A stretch of DNA of 8,671 nucleotides from Terriglobia bacterium (lineage in GTDB: Bacteria > Acidobacteriota > Terriglobia > UBA7540): NCBI GenBank assembly GCA_030040455.1, contig JASHTR010000376.1, positions 1 to 8,671 of the forward strand. Reading direction: 5' to 3'. Under the pieces are notes generated by a model. That model did no database searches and was not told the DNA's origin. It worked only from the letters and a program-made list of their open reading frames with translations. Both the position numbers and the translations under genes were made by a program. Below, piece by piece: positions 1 to 6,173 of this stretch; within the stretch, counting starts at the first letter, position 1, and each line of letters starts with the position of its first letter.

Positions 1-417
1 CGCCAGCTCCGAGGCACCGCCCACCGTAAGACGATAGACCTGCAGCGCCGGGATCAGAAACAAGCTGTAGGCCGCGCACGAGGCGAAGGTCCACAGGATC
101 GTCCCCCAACCGCCATACAACATGGCCGCCGAGATGATCGGCAGATAATAGATAGGATAGTAGCTACCATTAATTCCGCCCGTGTGCCACACCAGCAGCG
201 AAGCAAGCAGGACTTTGATGAGCACACTCAGGAAATTCTGACGCCCGGCGGAAAGTCCGCGCAGAATCCGGTCTTCAAAAATCTGAAACAGCCCGATCCC
301 GACCAGGATCATCTGCTTGTGGGTTTCGTTGAGCGGCGGTAGAATGGCCAGCCCGCCGAGAAAAATCAGCCACAGAATGTCCAGCCAGCGAAATTTTTCA
401 CGAATCTGATCGGTCAT
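1..417 (-). CDS. Probable sensor histidine kinase, N-terminal membrane domain (partial)
   Basis: An open frame on the minus strand starts at ATG 417-415 (MTDQIREKFRWLDILW) and runs off the left edge after 139 residues with no stop. Hydrophobic stretches at about residues 12-27, 35-47, 61-77, 87-103 and 105-125 predict a multi-pass membrane domain. The segment GGINGSYYPIYYLPIISAAM (80-99) resembles the membrane input domain seen before the GAF/HisKA/ATPase part of many two-component sensor kinases. The kinase core itself lies outside the window, so that role is inferred from the membrane part only. An in-frame ATG at 441 would add eight residues. Neither start has a clear Shine-Dalgarno. It is divergent from the Tat-protein gene starting at 571. 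Confidence 0.7.
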   Translation of the reverse strand, partial: MTDQIREKFRWLDILWLIFLGGLAILPPLNETHKQMILVGIGLFQIFEDRILRGLSAGRQNFLSVLIKVLLASLLVWHTGGINGSYYPIYYLPIISAAMLYGGWGTILWTFASCAAYSLFLIPALQVYRLTVGGASELA

Positions 418-570
418 AGGGTTTATGATGCACTTTAACATAACGTAGCTAGCAGGTTGCAGCTTTCCAATTCATAATTCTGAATTCAGAGTGATGAGCA
501 ATCCGTGAGGGCTGGCTTTCGTATGGTTGTGGACGAAGAGCGCTAATGTTTTCGAACGGAGGATAGAAGC
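418..570. other. Divergent intergenic region
   Basis: This 153-bp gap separates the minus-strand sensor gene from the plus-strand Tat-protein gene and must hold both promoters. I see no convincing paired -35/-10 on either strand. It contains an imperfect operator-like dyad, AATTCA (469-474) and TGAATT (481-486) with a 6-bp spacer. Two heptamers, AGTGATG AGCAATC (490-503), resemble the array at 5531-5586. A clear ribosome binding site, GGAGGA (558-563), stands 7 nt before the ATG at 571. Confidence 0.6.
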
Positions 571-1239
571 ATGAAAAAGAAGCTACAACCTCCTGGCCAG
601 ACCGAGGAACGCCAGGGCATCAACCGCCGGGAAATGGTGCAAAGGCTGATGGGCGGCGCCGCTGGCGGCCTGATTGCGCCTGCTGTCGCCGTTGCTCATC
701 CCCATGCCCTGGCTCCCGCTGCGGTTCCCACGGCCGTCCCGAACCCTTCTGCCGAAACATGGGCTCCTCTCTTCCTTGACCCACATCAGGCAGAATCCTT
801 AACCGTGCTTGCCGAGCGCATTGTGCCCGGGTCTAAAGAGGCGGGCGTCACCCGGTTTGTAGACCTGCTTCTGAGCGTGGATACAAGAGAGCGTCAGGAA
901 AGGTTCGTCGCCTCGCTTTCCGCGATGGATGGCGAATCTCTCCGGCGAGATGGGCGTCCCTTCAAGGACCTCTCCGAAACCCGCCAAAATGAGCTTTTAA
1001 CGATCGCTTTCATGGCCGGTCAGCCCCAGCCTTCCGGCCATGAAAGCGCCTCTCCTTCCGGCTCCGCTGAACCCCCCGGGATGCCTTTAAGCGTTCTCAA
1101 CGAGCATTTCGAGAATTTGAAGAGTTGGATCAGCAAAGCGTACTATTCTTCTGAAGCCGGGATGAAGGAGCTTGGCTGGACAGGCAGCTACTTTTTCCCG
1201 AGCTTTCCCGGCTGCGAGCACCGAAGCCATGAAACTTGA
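571..1239 (+). CDS. Tat-exported gluconate 2-dehydrogenase subunit 3 family protein
   Basis: The product has 222 residues. A twin-arginine signal (N18-R19-R20-E-M, then the hydrophobic stretch MGGAAGGLIAPAVAVA) predicts export in the folded state, followed by an Ala/Pro-rich linker. From about residue 75 the mature part matches the Gluconate_2-dh3 family: FLDPHQAESLTVLAERIVPG early on, and at the C-terminus YYSSEAGMKELGWTGSYF followed by FPGCEH. In characterised enzymes this small subunit partners a periplasmic FAD-dependent GMC dehydrogenase that oxidises sugars. No such large subunit is in the window. A Pro/Ser/Gly-rich stretch at about 151-174 interrupts the domain and is encoded by a strong inverted repeat (1005-1048). 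The start is supported by GGAGGA at 558-563. The gene overlaps the next one by 11 bp, implying co-translation. Confidence 0.88.
   Translation: MKKKLQPPGQTEERQGINRREMVQRLMGGAAGGLIAPAVAVAHPHALAPAAVPTAVPNPSAETWAPLFLDPHQAESLTVLAERIVPGSKEAGVTRFVDLLLSVDTRERQERFVASLSAMDGESLRRDGRPFKDLSETRQNELLTIAFMAGQPQPSGHESASPSGSAEPPGMPLSVLNEHFENLKSWISKAYYSSEAGMKELGWTGSYFFPSFPGCEHRSHET
1005..1048. repeat. Perfect 15-bp inverted repeat inside a coding sequence
   Basis: CGCTTTCATGGCCGG (1005-1019) is the exact reverse complement of CCGGCCATGAAAGCG (1034-1048), with a 14-nt loop between. It lies wholly inside the Gluconate_2-dh3 gene and is translated as FMAGQPQPSGHESA. A 9-bp direct repeat, CCTTCCGGC, occurs at 1030-1038 and 1054-1062, so the region has been built up by local duplication or insertion. 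The RNA would fold into a strong hairpin. Confidence 0.9.
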
Positions 1240-2140
1240 CCGCCGCCAGTTCATTCAATCTGCTTCCGGGCTGCTCGTCGCCGGGGGCGCCCGGGCGCGA
1301 AGCAGCACATTTTCTCTGTCCCGGCATTTGCATTTTGGCGCGCAAACCAACGCCTGGGGAGTGCCCATTCGGAGCTACGATGAATTGTTGCAGATCCTGG
1401 ACAATCTCGCCCGCCTCCGCTACACGGGCTTCGAGACAAACGTTAAGTCGCTCGAACCCTACTTTTCGCAGGCGTCGAAATGCCGGAGGGATTTTGCAGC
1501 CCGCCGCGTCCGCCTGATTGCTTTGCACAACTCGGCGATTTTGTACGATCGCTCAAGAATTCCCATTGAGATCGAACGCCTTCGCCCGGTTGCCGCCGCC
1601 AGCGCCGAAATGGGCGCCGGGCACGTTATTATCAGCGACGGCAGCTTGCCGCGTCATGGGGGCCAGCTCGATCTCAACGCGGCCCACATTTGGACGGACG
1701 GACTCAATCAGCTCGGCAGGGCGGTCAAGGCTGAAGGGGTGAAGCTCTGCTACCACAACCACCATGCCGAGTTCGAGGGTCATCCCACTGAAATGAGTTT
1801 TCTGCTGCGAGACACGGATCCGGACCTCGTGTGGATCAACTTCGACGTGGGCCACGTGCTGGGGCTCATCCGGCCCGCCGATTTCTCATCCGAACATTTC
1901 AGGCGGATTGCCATCTACCACCTCAAGGACTCCAAAGTCGATCCTTCCGGCAGGATTGTAAACGTCCCCATGGGCACGGGCGAAGTGAACCTGCCGGGTA
2001 TTGTGGCGCCGCTGCTGAATAGCGGCTGGTCAGGCTGGCTTGAAGTGGAAGAGGATGGGAATTATCCGAAACCCTTGTCTCATCCGGAACAGATATTGCG
2101 CCAGGACCGGCAATACCTGCAAAAGATCACGAGCGTGTGA
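1229..2140 (+). CDS. Tat-exported sugar phosphate isomerase/epimerase family protein (xylose-isomerase-like TIM barrel)
   Basis: From ATG 1229 the product has 303 residues. It opens with MKLDRRQFIQSASGLLVAGG, a twin-arginine signal, which favours this start over the in-frame ATG at 1172; that one would bury the signal and overlap the previous gene by 68 bp. The rest is an AP-endonuclease-2/xylose-isomerase-like TIM barrel. YHNHHAEFE (175-183), FDVGH (205-209), YHLKD (230-234), GTGEV (249-253) and WLEVEED (270-276) are strand-end motifs that carry the metal-binding Glu, Asp and His residues in this family. Family members isomerise, epimerise or dehydrate sugars and inositols; the substrate cannot be read from sequence. 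The 11-bp overlap with the Gluconate_2-dh3 gene suggests both act on one exported pathway, perhaps 3-keto-sugar chemistry (inference). It ends 8 bp from the convergent PFK gene. Confidence 0.88.
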   Translation: MKLDRRQFIQSASGLLVAGGARARSSTFSLSRHLHFGAQTNAWGVPIRSYDELLQILDNLARLRYTGFETNVKSLEPYFSQASKCRRDFAARRVRLIALHNSAILYDRSRIPIEIERLRPVAAASAEMGAGHVIISDGSLPRHGGQLDLNAAHIWTDGLNQLGRAVKAEGVKLCYHNHHAEFEGHPTEMSFLLRDTDPDLVWINFDVGHVLGLIRPADFSSEHFRRIAIYHLKDSKVDPSGRIVNVPMGTGEVNLPGIVAPLLNSGWSGWLEVEEDGNYPKPLSHPEQILRQDRQYLQKITSV

Positions 2141-2148
2141 TGCCGGCT

Positions 2149-3315
2149 TCATAGATGAATCGGTGGGTCCAATGCCGGCCCAATCAAGGGAGCGACGTAG
2201 CGACGATAGGAGTCCCGGATGTTCCCCGAACCGCCCAGGTACTTGGCGGGCAGGCAACGCTCTTTATCCGCGACGTGGCTGAGGGGGACCAGGCTGAAGG
2301 TACAAAAGTAATTTCTGGAGCGGGGTCTCTTGAGGGAAACCATCACCTCCGAGCGCTCCTTCAGCGCAGCCTGTACTGCAAAGCGGCCTGCAGCGCGGGC
2401 TTCCACCCGATCGACAGGTGACTGGCAGGGTGCAAAAGCGCGATAGAGAAGCCCTGGCTTTTCGCTTCGCGCTCGCACTCTAAGTTTCTGGCTGACGAGG
2501 CGAGCCAGGCGGGCAGCCACGTCGCCGGCCAGCGGCCTCCCCTTTGCATCGCGACTGCTGCCGCGAGAGCTGGTGATGACGCGCCCGGAGCGATCGCGCA
2601 AACCTTCGGCCACCACTCCGGTCACCCAGCCCTGCTTGTGAAGGAGACGATCAACACAGTCAAGGAACTCCGCAGGATCAAATAGTGTTTCTGGAACGTA
2701 AATGAAATGCGGAGGATCGTCAGCACGCTGGCGGGCAAGGAGGGTGGCAGCGGCCAACCAGCCCGTGTTTCGTCCCATCACCTCAACAATTGAAACTGGA
2801 GTGGGCAGGGCGCGCTGATCGAGGCCCATCTCTCGGAGAGCGAGAGCGGCAAAACGCGCTGCGCTGCCAAATCCGGGGCAGTGGTCGGTGAGGCAAATAT
2901 CGTTGTCGATGGTTTTCGGGATGCCCACCGAAATCAATTCATAGGCAGCGTCGCGAGCCGCCGCCGCAACCCGCAGCGTGGTGCCCATCGAGCCATTGCC
3001 GCCGGTATAAAAGAAATAACGAATTTCATGGGCGCGGAAAAATTGAACGATCCGGTTCAAATCGTCATCGGAAATCTTTCCCCGAAAACTTCCAATCGCG
3101 GAGCCGCACTGCCAGCAGATTTTTTCAACTTTTGGATGCGGAGCGGCAAGCAAATCAACCAAGTCTCCCCGAAGAATGCCTTCAAGCCCTCCTCGGGGAG
3201 CCCATAAGCGATGGATCTTCGCAGCGCGCGATTCCTCGATCACCCCAAGAAGCGTTGCGTTTAGAACAGAGGTCGGCCCACCGCCATGGGCCACCAAAGC
3301 GTTTGCTTCGGTCAT
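2149..3315 (-). CDS. 6-phosphofructokinase, pyrophosphate-dependent-like clade
   Basis: The product has 388 residues and is full length for this long-PFK clade. It phosphorylates fructose 6-phosphate at C1 in cytoplasmic glycolysis. Visible motifs are the N-terminal loop HGGGPTSVLNA (10-20), the donor loop GGNGS (105-109), GIPKTIDNDI (131-140) with the presumed catalytic Asp137, VEVMGRNTGW (177-186), AEGL (236-239), and a C-terminal YRRYVAPLIG (370-379). Lys134 follows the pattern of PPi-using enzymes and of some ATP-using plant and trypanosome enzymes. Gly108 sits where ATP-PFKs have Gly and PPi-PFKs usually have Asp. The donor is therefore uncertain. No good Shine-Dalgarno precedes ATG 3315. 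The gene is monocistronic, convergent with the sugar isomerase and divergent from the UxaA-type pair. Confidence 0.9.
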   Translation of the reverse strand: MTEANALVAHGGGPTSVLNATLLGVIEESRAAKIHRLWAPRGGLEGILRGDLVDLLAAPHPKVEKICWQCGSAIGSFRGKISDDDLNRIVQFFRAHEIRYFFYTGGNGSMGTTLRVAAAARDAAYELISVGIPKTIDNDICLTDHCPGFGSAARFAALALREMGLDQRALPTPVSIVEVMGRNTGWLAAATLLARQRADDPPHFIYVPETLFDPAEFLDCVDRLLHKQGWVTGVVAEGLRDRSGRVITSSRGSSRDAKGRPLAGDVAARLARLVSQKLRVRARSEKPGLLYRAFAPCQSPVDRVEARAAGRFAVQAALKERSEVMVSLKRPRSRNYFCTFSLVPLSHVADKERCLPAKYLGGSGNIRDSYRRYVAPLIGPALDPPIHL

Positions 3316-3375
3316 CGGATTTTAACTCGCTCTCGAATCCTGTTGTTTTTCCTCTCGAGCTATCCCCTCGGGATC

Positions 3376-3389
3376 TGGTATATTATATT
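3376..3389. promoter_or_regulatory. AT-rich bidirectional -10 region between PFK and UxaA-type genes
   Basis: In an otherwise GC-rich setting the segment GGTATATTATATTCC (3377-3391) is a near-palindrome. On the plus strand TGGTATATT (3376-3384) reads as an extended -10 about 30 bp before the ATG at 3414. On the minus strand the exact consensus TATAAT reads from 3387 to 3382, about 67 bp before the PFK start. I find no good -35 for either direction, so assignment rests on the -10 elements and the divergent layout. Confidence 0.45.
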
Positions 3390-3413
3390 CCACGTCTTGA
3401 CTCAGGAGAGAGC

Positions 3414-3692
3414 ATGAGAAACTTTCTTGTACATGATCTTCGCGATAACGTCGGAGTCGCCGTCGTGGACATTGAGGCCGGCCACGTCGCCCACGGCGCA
3501 GCGCTCGACGGCGGGACGGTAGTTGATGTCACCGCCCAAGAGGCAATTCCCCTTGGCCACAAAATCGCCTTAACGGATTTTAAGCCCGGAGACACTGTGG
3601 TGAAGTACGGTGAAGATATCGGAAAAGTCGTGGCCAGCATCCGGAAGGGGGAGCACGTCCACGTGCACAATCTTAAGACGAAAAGGTGGTAA
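3414..3692 (+). CDS. UxaA/SuyA-type SAF-domain small subunit
   Basis: The product has 92 residues from ATG 3414, chosen because AGGAG (3404-3408) stands 5 nt upstream. The frame is open much further back, but that part lies antisense inside the PFK gene. It is a single SAF domain like the N-terminus of altronate dehydratase: early [13 protein letters not shown], then IPLGHKIAL (46-54), VVKYGEDIG (62-70) and [13 protein letters not shown] (79-91). In E. coli UxaA this domain and the catalytic domain form one chain; here they are separate proteins, as in sulfolactate sulfo-lyase SuyA/SuyB and other split UxaA enzymes. The stop lies 2 bp before the ATG of the catalytic subunit, so the two are surely co-translated and probably form one enzyme. 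Confidence 0.88.
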   Translation: MRNFLVHDLRDNVGVAVVDIEAGHVAHGAALDGGTVVDVTAQEAIPLGHKIALTDFKPGDTVVKYGEDIGKVVASIRKGEHVHVHNLKTKRW

Positions 3693-3694
3693 GC

Positions 3695-4858
3695 ATGAAG
3701 GTTCCTCAATTTAGAGGCTATCGAAGAAAGAACGGGCAGGTTGGAATCCGCAACCACGTGATTATCCTCCCCGTGGACGACATTTCGAACGCCGCGGTCG
3801 AGGCGGTGGGGCGCGTGATCCAAGGCGCCCTTCCCCTCCCCCACGCCTACGGGCGGCTGCAGTTTGGAGAAGATCTGGAGCTCCTGTTCCGCACCCTGAT
3901 CGGGACCGGAGCTAACCCTAACGTTGCGGCGGCGGTGGTCATCGGCATCGAGCCGGGATGGACCCAGAGAGTTGTGGACGGGATCGCCAAAACGGGCAAG
4001 CCAGTGGCAGGATTTTCTATCGAGCGCAAGGGCGATCTCCGGACCGTTGAAGAGGCTTCGCGGAAGACGCAGGAGTACGTCCAGGCCGCCTCCGAGCTTG
4101 AGCGGGAAGAGTGCTCGATGAGCGAGCTCTACGTCTCGACCAAGTGCGGCGAGTCCGACACCACCACGGGGCTTGCTTCCTGCCCCACCGTGGGCGCCGT
4201 CTTCGACCGGCTGAACGACATGGGCGCCACCCTGTCCTTTGGCGAGACTTCCGAGCTGACCGGGGCCGAACATATTGTCCAACGTCGAGCAGCAACGCCT
4301 GCGGTGGCCGAAGCCTTCATGCGCGTTTGGAACGACTATAACGACCTGATCAATCAAAACAAGACGAACGATCTTTCCGAATCTCAGCCGACCAAGGGAA
4401 ACATTCGTGGGGGCCTGACCACGATTGAAGAGAAAGCTCTCGGTAACATCCAAAAAATGGGCAAACGCAATAAGTTTGTGGGTGTTCTCAAGCCGGCGGA
4501 AGCTCCTTCCGGCAAAGGATTGTGGTTCATGGATACGTCGTCAGCCGCCGCCGAGGCCCTCACGCTATGGGCTGCTTCGGGGGCAGCGCTGCACTTGTTC
4601 CCAACCGGCCAGGGCAATATCGTCGGAAATCCCATTTTATCGGTAATCAAGCTCTCGGCGAACCCCCTTACCTGCTCGACCATGAGCGAACATATTGATC
4701 TAAACGTTTCCGGGATTTTGACGGGAGAGATGACCCTTGACGAGGCTGTAGACAAGCTGATGAGCCTGATGGTCCGCGTGTCGAACGGCCGTTTGACTGC
4801 CTCGGAGACGCTCGGCCATCGTGAGTTTGTGTTGACAAAGCTGTATCGAAGCGCCTGA
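3695..4858 (+). CDS. UxaA family catalytic subunit (altronate dehydratase / SuyB-like)
   Basis: The product has 387 residues from ATG 3695, preferred over GTG 3686 because AGGTGG (3684-3689) is well placed for the ATG. It matches the UxaA catalytic domain: [20 protein letters not shown] (6-25), [13 protein letters not shown] (48-60), [18 protein letters not shown] (150-167), [16 protein letters not shown] (235-250) and [11 protein letters not shown] (301-311). Family enzymes remove water from sugar acids, or sulfite from sulfolactate, usually with iron. Compared with E. coli UxaA as I recall it, three motif cysteines are missing: Arg54, the GIEPG segment (84-88) and Asn251 stand in their place. 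Only Cys151 is kept. That and the split SAF subunit point to the SuyB-like branch, but the substrate is not established. Confidence 0.85.
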   Translation: MKVPQFRGYRRKNGQVGIRNHVIILPVDDISNAAVEAVGRVIQGALPLPHAYGRLQFGEDLELLFRTLIGTGANPNVAAAVVIGIEPGWTQRVVDGIAKTGKPVAGFSIERKGDLRTVEEASRKTQEYVQAASELEREECSMSELYVSTKCGESDTTTGLASCPTVGAVFDRLNDMGATLSFGETSELTGAEHIVQRRAATPAVAEAFMRVWNDYNDLINQNKTNDLSESQPTKGNIRGGLTTIEEKALGNIQKMGKRNKFVGVLKPAEAPSGKGLWFMDTSSAAAEALTLWAASGAALHLFPTGQGNIVGNPILSVIKLSANPLTCSTMSEHIDLNVSGILTGEMTLDEAVDKLMSLMVRVSNGRLTASETLGHREFVLTKLYRSA

Positions 4859-4863
4859 GAAAT

Positions 4864-4884
4864 GCCTCGCGCAAGAGCCGAGGC
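4864..4884. terminator. Weak hairpin after the UxaA-type pair
   Basis: GCCTCG (4864-4869) pairs with CGAGGC (4879-4884) around a 9-nt loop, 6 nt after the UxaA-type stop codon. There is no T-tract, so it may only attenuate or protect the 3' end rather than act as an intrinsic terminator. Confidence 0.3.
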
Positions 4885-4917
4885 TGCGTCAATGAATGGC
4901 CTATGGGGCGGCTTCCA

Positions 4918-4947
4918 TTGACATTTCCCCCTCGTGCTCACTATATT
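4918..4947 (+). promoter_or_regulatory. Near-consensus housekeeping promoter for the PgsA-type gene
   Basis: The -35 is an exact TTGACA (4918-4923) and the -10 is TATATT (4942-4947), with an 18-bp spacer. Transcription would begin at about 4953-4955, only about 4 to 6 nt before the ATG at 4959, giving a nearly leaderless message. No Shine-Dalgarno is present in this interval. Confidence 0.75.
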
Positions 4948-4958
4948 GCTTCGAGACC

Positions 4959-5549
4959 ATGACGGGCCGCACGTTTACCGTTGCTAACCAGATTACCCTC
5001 CTCCGGATAATTTTTGTCCCGCTCTTTGCCATTCTTGTCATCGATAGCCGTTATAGCAGCGCCCTCGTAGTGCTGCTGGTTGCAGCCGCTTCGGACGTGG
5101 TCGATGGGTTTGTGGCTCGCACGTTTCACCAACAGTCCGCGCTGGGGATTGCGCTCGATCCCGCCGCCGACAAGTTTCTGATGAGTGTCGCGTATCTGGT
5201 CCTTTCGTTTCTGGGAGCACTGCCGTGGTGGCTCACCTGCCTGGTATTGTGCCGGGACGCAGCCATCGTGCTGACCGTATTGCTCATCAGCCTGATCGCC
5301 GGATATCGTCCCTTTCCGCCCACGGTGCTGGGGAAAGCCTGCACGGTAGCGCAGATCGCTGCCGTGGTGGCTGCGGTCAGCGCGCGCGCCAGCGTCGGGC
5401 TTGCAACACCCGTCGTGGTCGAAACGCTCGTCGTGGTGGCCGGCGCCGTTACCGTGATCTCCGGCATTCATTACCTCATCATCGGCCGCCAGCGCTTTGA
5501 CCAGAGGCCCGAAGACCAGCCTCCAAAGACAGTGGTGAGTGATGAGTGA
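4959..5549 (+). CDS. pgsA: CDP-alcohol phosphatidyltransferase, probable phosphatidylglycerophosphate synthase
   Basis: The product has 196 residues. It is an integral inner-membrane enzyme that most likely transfers a phosphatidyl group from CDP-diacylglycerol to glycerol 3-phosphate, the committed step to phosphatidylglycerol. The full family signature is present and exactly spaced: D46-x2-D49-G50-x2-A53-R54-x8-G63-x3-D67-x3-D71. NQITLLRI (10-17) is the typical N-terminal motif, and several hydrophobic segments follow. I chose ATG 4959 because the in-frame ATG at 4896 lies upstream of the promoter. The -10 ends 11 bp before this ATG, so translation is probably leaderless. The last codons (VVSDE) come from the heptamer array beginning at 5531. 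Other CDP-alcohol substrates cannot be excluded from the motif alone. Confidence 0.88.
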   Translation: MTGRTFTVANQITLLRIIFVPLFAILVIDSRYSSALVVLLVAAASDVVDGFVARTFHQQSALGIALDPAADKFLMSVAYLVLSFLGALPWWLTCLVLCRDAAIVLTVLLISLIAGYRPFPPTVLGKACTVAQIAAVVAAVSARASVGLATPVVVETLVVVAGAVTVISGIHYLIIGRQRFDQRPEDQPPKTVVSDE

Positions 5550-5586
5550 TGAGTGGCGAGCAACAAGAGGCGAGAGACAAGTGACG
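5531..5586 (+). repeat. Tandem 7-bp repeat array, plus orientation
   Basis: Eight consecutive heptamers can be read without a gap: AGTGGTG, AGTGATG, AGTGATG, AGTGGCG, AGCAACA, AGAGGCG, AGAGACA, AGTGACG. The consensus is about AGTGRYG. The array begins inside the PgsA-type gene, supplying its last codons and its stop, and runs into the intergenic space. Confidence 0.9.
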
Positions 5587-5621
5587 AGCCAATGCAGCAA
5601 GAGCAGGGGATGGTTTTTTAC

Positions 5622-5650
5622 TCGTCACTGATCACTCACCACTGATCACT
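5622..5650 (-). repeat. Tandem 7-bp repeat array, inverted copy
   Basis: Read on the minus strand from 5650 this is AGTGATC, AGTGGTG, AGTGATC, AGTGACG, the same heptamer family in opposite orientation. It gives perfect inverted matches with the plus array: AGTGGTGAGTGAT (5531-5543) with 5631-5643, and AGTGACGAG (5580-5588) with 5621-5629. The intervening 32 nt includes the T-tract GGTTTTTT (5612-5619). The pair could fold as a terminator-like or REP-like RNA structure after the PgsA-type gene. Confidence 0.85.
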
Positions 5651-5664
5651 GCCTTAAAGCGGGT

Positions 5665-5694
5665 TTGCCGAAGCTTCTTTTTCGGAGCTAAAAT
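5665..5694 (+). promoter_or_regulatory. Putative promoter for the exported-protein/holA unit
   Basis: TTGCCG (5665-5670) and TAAAAT (5689-5694) are separated by 18 bp. The -10 matches five of six consensus bases and the -35 three of six. It lies just after the inverted heptamer array and about 62 bp before the ATG at 5757. The rest of the 5550-5756 gap is filled by the repeat arrays described separately. Confidence 0.4.
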
Positions 5695-5756
5695 TGAGAC
5701 GGCTCCTGGTCATGAGCATTCGCAACCGGCAGTGGGCTGCGGAAGGAATAAAAACC

Positions 5757-6173
5757 ATGGCACAGAAAAGACTTCTGAAGGGAATCTTCGGAGCGCTGAT
5801 CCTCGGTATTTCATTGGCTTTTCTCTGGAATCCCATGAGCGCGCCGGGACAGCCAAGGCAAGCGAATGCTTCGCAGGGATTGCCTCCTCCCAGGGTGCTT
5901 CTACCGGATCAGAGCGGCCAGATTTCGCAACCCACCTTGCCGCCGGTGGTTGAGACGCAACCGCACGTCAGCTTCAAACAAAAAGACGCGATTGTGAGGG
6001 AAAATTTCAAGAAAACGAAAGATGATGTGTCAAAGCTTTTTAAGTTGACTCAGGCGCTCCAGGAAGAGATCGGCAAGTCGAATCCCAACGTGCTTTCACT
6101 AAGCATCGTGGGGAAGGCGGACGAAATCGAAAAGCTGGCAAAGAAGATCAAGAATGAGGCAAAAGCTTACTGA
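5757..6173 (+). CDS. Small exported hypothetical protein with helical C-terminus
   Basis: The product has 138 residues from ATG 5757, chosen because GGAAGGA (5741-5747) is well placed and a signal peptide begins there. ATG 5712 and TTG 5694 are in frame but less likely; TTG 5694 overlaps the putative -10. MAQKRLLKGIFGALILGISL opens a Sec-type signal or membrane anchor. A Pro/Gln-rich linker follows (about 30-70), then a charged, probably coiled-coil helix (about 74-136) with regular Leu/Ile/Lys spacing. I do not recognise a named domain and give no function. The 3' end overlaps the DUF5666 gene by 20 bp, so they are probably translated together. Confidence 0.75.
   Translation: MAQKRLLKGIFGALILGISLAFLWNPMSAPGQPRQANASQGLPPPRVLLPDQSGQISQPTLPPVVETQPHVSFKQKDAIVRENFKKTKDDVSKLFKLTQALQEEIGKSNPNVLSLSIVGKADEIEKLAKKIKNEAKAY

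Noticed and set aside
2143..2163. Small interrupted hairpin at the convergent junction of the isomerase and PFK genes
   Set aside because: The stem (TTCAT-AG-ATGAA plus a flanking CCG/CGG) is short with an asymmetric bulge and no T-tract, so it is not a convincing terminator.
3132..3413. N-terminal extension of the SAF-domain gene back to ATG 3132
   Set aside because: It would run antisense through the PFK gene, while ATG 3414 has a good ribosome binding site and begins exactly at the SAF domain.
3657..3670. GCACGT-CC-ACGTGC dyad near the end of the SAF gene
   Set aside because: It encodes the conserved HVHVHN motif of the family, so the symmetry is explained by the protein sequence.
3690..3697. 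Possibility that the two UxaA-type genes are one gene broken by a frameshift
   Set aside because: The break falls exactly at the inter-domain linker, the second gene has its own ribosome binding site, and natural two-subunit relatives exist.
3383..4453. A 356-codon open frame on the minus strand across the UxaA-type genes
   Set aside because: It lies antisense to two well-supported family members, has no start signals and no recognisable domain; its length reflects GC-rich codon bias.
4941..5600. A 219-codon minus-strand frame opposite the pgsA-type gene
   Set aside because: The plus strand carries an exact CDP-alcohol phosphatidyltransferase motif and a strong promoter; the antisense product is low-complexity and His/Arg-rich.
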